A stretch of DNA of 64,000 bases from Eriocheir sinensis (Eukaryota; Arthropoda; Malacostraca; Decapoda; Varunidae). The stretch is taken from NCBI RefSeq assembly GCF_024679095.1, contig NW_026111228.1:496001-560000 (forward strand), read 5' to 3'. Both the position numbers and the translations under genes were made by a program. The notes beneath the pieces are model-generated. The model was not told the DNA's origin. It ran no database searches and saw only the letters and a list, made by a program, of their open reading frames with translations. Positions within the stretch are counted from its first letter, which is position 1, and every line of letters starts with the position of its first letter. Shown here piece by piece: positions 58,409-64,000 of this stretch.

Positions 58409-61400
58409 ATTTTAATTTTCATACAAATTTACATTATTTTAATAATATTTTATGTATTTATTTTGATACGATTTTACATTATTTTATTTCTGTTTTGTAT
58501 ATATTTTTTTATACATATTTACATTATTTAATGTGTTTTTTGTATATATATTTGATACAAATTTACGTTATTTTAAGTCTATATGTTTATATATTTTCAT
58601 TCAAATTTACATTATTTTATATGTATTTTGTATATGTTTTTCAATACAAATTTAACTAATTTTATGTTTTTTGTATATTTATTTTCATACAAGTTTAAAT
58701 TATTTTTGTGTATTTTTGTATATAGTTTTATACAAACTTAGGTTATTTTATGAGTATTTTTTATATCTATTTTCATACAAATCCACATTCTTTTATTGTT
58801 ATTTTGTTTATTTATTATGACGAGAATTTAAATTATTTAATGTGTATTTTGTATATATATTTTTATACGTATTTAAATTATTTCAAGTGTATTTTGTATA
58901 TATATTTCTATAGAAATCTACGTTATTTTATGTGTATTCGTATATATATTTTGAAACAAATTTACATTGTTTTATGTGTATTTTGCATATTTTTTCAATA
59001 CAAATTTACATTATTGTATGTGCATTTTGTATATTAATTTTAATACAAATTTGATTAATCTATGTGTATTTTTGTGTATGTATTTTTATAAAAATATGCT
59101 TTATTTTATGGGTATTTTTCATCTTTATTTTCATACAAATTTACATTATTTTATTGATATTCTGTGTATTTATTTGGTATGATTTTACATTATTCTATGT
59201 GTATTTTGTATATATATTTTATATAAAATGTATTTGTTTTCATTTCATACAAATCTACATTATTTTATGTGTTTTTTGTACATGTATTTAAATACAAATT
59301 TAACTAGTTATATGTGTATTTTGTATATCTATTTTGTATGTATATTTTCATAGAAATTTGCTCTATTTTATGAGTATTCGTATATATATTTTGATACAAA
59401 TTTACATTATTGATGAGTATTTTGCATATCTATTTCAATACAAATTTTTTTTTATAGTACGTGCATTTTGTATATATATTTTAATACAAATTTAATTATT
59501 TTATATGTATTTTTGTATATATATTTTTATGCAAATATGCGTTATTATATGGATATTTTGCAGCTTTATTTTCATACAAATTTACATTATTTTATTGATA
59601 TTCTCTCTATTTCTTTTGATACGATTTAACATTATTCTATGTGTATTTTGTATATATTTTTTATACATATTTTCATTATTTAAGGTTTATTTTGTATATA
59701 TATTTTATCCAAATTTACATTATTTTATGTGTATTTGTTTATATATTTTTATACAAATTTACATTATTTTATGTGTATTTTGTATAAACATTTTCATAAA
59801 AAAATTACGTTATTTTATTGTGTGTATTCGTATATATTTTGATACAAATTTTATACAAATTCATGTTATTTAATGTGTATTTGTATATATATTTTCATAC
59901 AAATTTATGTTATTTTATGTGTATTTTTTCATATATTTCATTACAAATTTACCTTATTTTATGTTTATTTTGTATATTTATTTCATTCAATTTTAAATTA
60001 TTTTATGTGTATATTTGTATTTGTATTTAGGTTATTTTATGTATTTTGTATATATATTTTCATCCAAAATTACATTATTATATTGGTATTTTCTTAATTT
60101 AATTCGATACGAATTAAGATTATTTCATAGGTATTTTGTATACATATTTTTATACTCATTTACATTATCTAATGTGTGTTTTGTATATATATTTTTATTC
60201 AAATTTTATTTATGTTCATTTTGTACATATATTTTATAGAAATTTGCGTTATTTTATGTATATAGTTTTATATAAATTTACGTTATTTTATGTGCATTTT
60301 GTATATTTATATTTATACAAATACACATTCTTTTATTGCTATATTGTTTATTTATATTTATACGAATTTACATTATTTTATGTGTATTTTGTATACATTT
60401 TTTTATACGTATTTACTTATTTTTATGTGTATTTTGTATATGTATTTTTATAGAAATCTAACTTATTTTATGTGTATTCGTATATATATTTTGAAACAAA
60501 TTTACATTATTTTATATGTATTTTGCATATCTATTTCAATACAAATTTACCGTATGGTATGTGCATTTTGTATATTTATTTTGATACAAATTCAAATATT
60601 TTATGTGTATTTTGGTATCAATAATTTCATAAAAAATGCGTTATTTGATAGGTATTTTGCATCTTAATTTTCATACAAATTTACATTATTTTATTAATAT
60701 TCTGTGTATATATTTTGATTCGATTTTACATTATTCTATTTGTGTTTTGTATATATTTTTTTATACATATTTACATTATTTAATGTGTATTTTGTATATA
60801 TATTTCATACAAATTTACGTTATTATATGTGTATTTGTTTATATATTTTCTTTCAAATATACATTATTTGATGTGTATTTGTATATATATTTCAATAGAA
60901 ATTAACCTAATTTTATGTGTATTTTGTATATTTCTTTTCATACAAATTTAAATTATTTTTGTGTATTTTTGTATATAGTTTTATACAAATTTAGGTTATT
61001 TTATGTACGCATTTACATTATTTAATGTGTGTTTTGTATATATATTTTTATCCAAAGTTAATTTATTTTACGTTCATTTTTGGACATATATTTTTATAGA
61101 AATTAGCGTTATTTTATTTGTATTTGTATATGTTTTCTCATACAAATTTACATTATTTTATTGCTATTTTGTTTATTTAGTTTGATACGAATTACATGAT
61201 TATATGTGTATTTTGTACATATTTTTTATACGTATTTGCATTACTTAATGTGTATTTTGTTTATATATTTTTAAACAAATTTACGTTATTATATGTATTT
61301 TTATAAATATTTTGATACAAATTTACATTATTTTTTGTATTTTGTATATACATTTCAATTCAAATTTAGCTTATTTTATCTGTATTTTGTATATCTATTT

Positions 61401-63174
61401 TCATACGAATTTAATTACTTCTTTGTATTTTTGTATATAGTTTTATACAAATTTACGTTATTTTATGTGTATTTTGTATATTTATATTTATACAAATACA
61501 CATTCTTTTATTGGTATTTTGTTTATTTATTTTGATACGAGTTTACATTGTTTTATGTGTATTTTGTATACATTTTTTTATACGTATTTACTTCATTTTA
61601 CGTGTATTTTGTATATATATTTTTATACAAATCTACGTTATTTTATGTGTATTCGTATATATAGTTTGAAACAAATTTACATTGTTTTAAAAGTATTTTG
61701 CATATCTATTTCAATACAGATTTACCTTATTGTATGTGTATTTTGTATATTTATTTTAATACAAATAAAAATTTTTATGTGTATTTTTTGTATATATATT
61801 TCAAAAAAAAGCGTTATTTTATGGGTATTTTGCTTCTTTATTTTCATACAAATTTACATTATTTTATTAATATTCTGTGTATTTATTTTGATACGATTTT
61901 ACATTATTCTATTTGTGTTTCGTATATATTTTTTTTTATACAAATTTACGTTTTTTTAAGTGTATTTGTTTATGTATTTTCATTCAAATTTACAGTATTT
62001 TATGTGTATTTTGTATATGTATTTCAATACAAATTTACCTAATTTTATGTGTATTTTGTATATATTTTCATACAAATTTAAATTATTTTTGTGTATTTTT
62101 GTATATAGTTTTATACAAATTTATGTTATCTTATATGTATTTTGTATATATATTTTCATACAAATACACATTCTTTTATTGACATTTTGTGTATTTATTA
62201 TGACGCGAATTTACATTATTTAATGTGTATTTTGTATATATATTTTTATACGTATTTACATCCTTTCATGTGTATTTTGTATATTTATAAAAAAAATGCG
62301 TTATTTTATGGGTATTTTGCATCTTTATTTTCATACAAATTTACATTATTTTATTTACATTCTGTGTATTTATTTTAATTCGATTTTACATTATTCTATT
62401 TGTGTTTTGTACATATATTTTTTATACATATTTACATTATTTAATGAGTATTTTTTATATATATTTTATACAAATCTATGTTAATTTAAGTGTATTTGTT
62501 TATATATTTTCATTCAAATTTACATTATTTTATGTGTATTTTGTATATGTATTTCTTTACAAATTTACCTAATTTTATGTGTATTTTATATATTTATTTT
62601 CATACAAATTTAACTTATTTTTGTGTATTTTTATATATAGTTTTATACAAATTTACGTTATCTTATGTGTATTTTGTATATGTATTTTCATACAAATACA
62701 CATTCTTTTATTGATATTTCAATTATTTATTTTGACACGAATTTACATTATTTAATGTGTATTTTGCATATATATTTTTATACGTATTTACCTAATTTTA
62801 TGTGTATTTTGTATATATATTTCTATAGAAATCTACGTTATTTTATGTGTATTCGTATATATATTTTGAAACAAATCTACATTATTTTATGTGTATTTTG
62901 TATATATATTTCATTATAAATTTGCCTTGTTTTAAGTTTATTTTTATATCTTTTTTCATTTAAATTCAAATCATTTTATGTGTATATATTTATTTGTATT
63001 TACGTTATTTTATGTGTATTTTCTATATATATTTTCATTCAAAATTACATTCTTTTTTCGGTATTTTGTTCATTTATTTCGATACGAATTTAGATTATTT
63101 CATGTGTATTTTCTATACATATACATATAGAGTAAATTTCTATGAAAATATATATTCAAAATACATATAAAATT
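58409..63174 (+). repeat. Second copy of the 4.77-kb tandem duplication
   Basis: Near-identical to 53,643-58,408. Differences that I see include a shortened region near 60,030-60,240 and a few single-base and short indel changes. Beyond its end the sequence continues as TATGTAAATAAGTATAAAAA, the expected extension of the palindrome arm. The break at 58,408 is therefore the duplication join. Confidence 0.9.
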
Positions 63175-64000
63175 ATGTAAATAAGTATAAAAATATATAT
63201 ATCAAATACACCTACAAAAATGAAAATTCGTATCAAAATAAATAAACAAAATTCCGATAAAAGAACGTATATTTGTAGGAAAATAAATATACAAAATACA
63301 CATAAAATTACGAAAATTTGAATAAAAGTATATACACAAAAACAAAAAAATAAATTTCAATTTGTATGAAAATAGATATACAAAATACACATATAATTAG
63401 TTAAATTTGTATTTAAATACATGTACAAAATTCACATAAAATAATGTAGATTTGTATGAAATGAAAACCAATTCACATAAAACTACGTACATTGGTATAA
63501 AATAGATATACAAAATATACATAGAATAATGTAACATCGTATCAAAATAAATACACAGAATATCAATAAAATAATGTAATTTTGTATGAAAATAAAGATG
63601 CAAAATACCCATAAAATAAAGCATATTTTTTAAAAATACATATACAAAAATACACATAGAATAGCTAAATTTGTATTAAAATTAATATACAAAATGCACG
63701 TACAATAAGGTAAATTTGTATTGAAAAAATATGCAAAATGCACATCAAACAATGTATATTTGTTTCAAAATATATATACGAATACACATAAAATAACGTA
63801 TATTTCTATAGAAATATATATACAAAATACACATGAAATGACGTAAATACGTATAAAATATATATACACAATACACATTAAATAATGTAAATTCGCATCA
63901 AAATAAATAAACAAAATATCAATAAAAGAATGTGTATTTGTATGAAAATAGATATACAAAATACACATAAAATATTGTAAATTTGAATAAAACTCTATAC
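63128..64000 (-). repeat. Reverse satellite block running off the window end
   Basis: Reverse repeats matching 38,446-39,320 on the same strand and the complement of 26.77-27.6 kb. It is cut by the window edge, so its length is unknown. Confidence 0.85.

Larger units (their letters stand above)
45483..64000 (-). repeat. Right arm of giant interrupted inverted repeat
   Basis: Inverted partner of 26,770-41,317, lengthened by the 4.77 kb tandem duplication and still matching at the window end, so it may go on. The 4.2 kb centre (41,318-45,482) holds satellite in six short alternating blocks that do not pair in the same register. Confidence 0.85.

Overview
This 64 kb window looks like eukaryotic nuclear satellite DNA with no gene that I can support. 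Apart from two (TA)n tracts and one 370 bp GC-richer island, it consists of a very AT-rich (about 83% A+T in lines I counted) diverged repeat of about 45 bp. The T-rich strand reads roughly TTTACATTATTTTATGTG ... TTTCAATACAAA. About 16 distinguishable monomer types follow one another in fixed order and form a higher-order repeat (HOR) of about 670-715 bp. Shortened HOR versions of 11-12 monomers (about 500-535 bp) dominate 10-15 kb, 18-19 kb and 21-23 kb.

The array is a mosaic of head-to-head and tail-to-tail blocks. I place about 30 orientation switches, and each flips the T-rich strand. Layout: + 1-2050; - to 7.18 kb; + to 8.73; - to 10.0; + to 15.13; - to 16.56; + to 20.41; - to 20.86; + from 20.90 to 27.62; - to 36.53 with small + modules; then shorter alternating blocks to 50.3 kb; mostly + to 63.13 kb; - to the end.

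Large duplications are laid over this pattern. (1) A giant interrupted palindrome has its left arm at about 26.8-41.3 kb and its right arm at about 45.5-64.0 kb, around a 4.2 kb centre. (2) A nearly identical 4.77 kb tandem duplication lies inside the right arm (53.64-58.41 and 58.41-63.17 kb). (3) Positions 1-6.8 kb are a direct copy of 25.58-32.3 kb, including the same internal inversion junction. Smaller tandem copies of about 0.9 kb (31.9-33.7 kb) and 0.37 kb (42.3-43.0 kb) also occur.

The only non-satellite sequence is a tRNA-derived SINE at 19,591-19,960. It has Pol III A and B boxes and a leucine-tRNA-like (class II) head, an unrelated body with an internal 35 bp tandem duplication, and an A10 tail running into (TA)85. 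A second (TA)n tract of 214 bp lies at 17,487-17,700. The SINE, the HOR organisation and the nested segmental duplications point to a eukaryotic chromosome, plausibly pericentromeric or other heterochromatin. An animal is my weak preference; I cannot name the species. The many open frames follow from a 45 bp (15-codon) monomer whose T-rich strand is poor in stops, and I do not call them genes.
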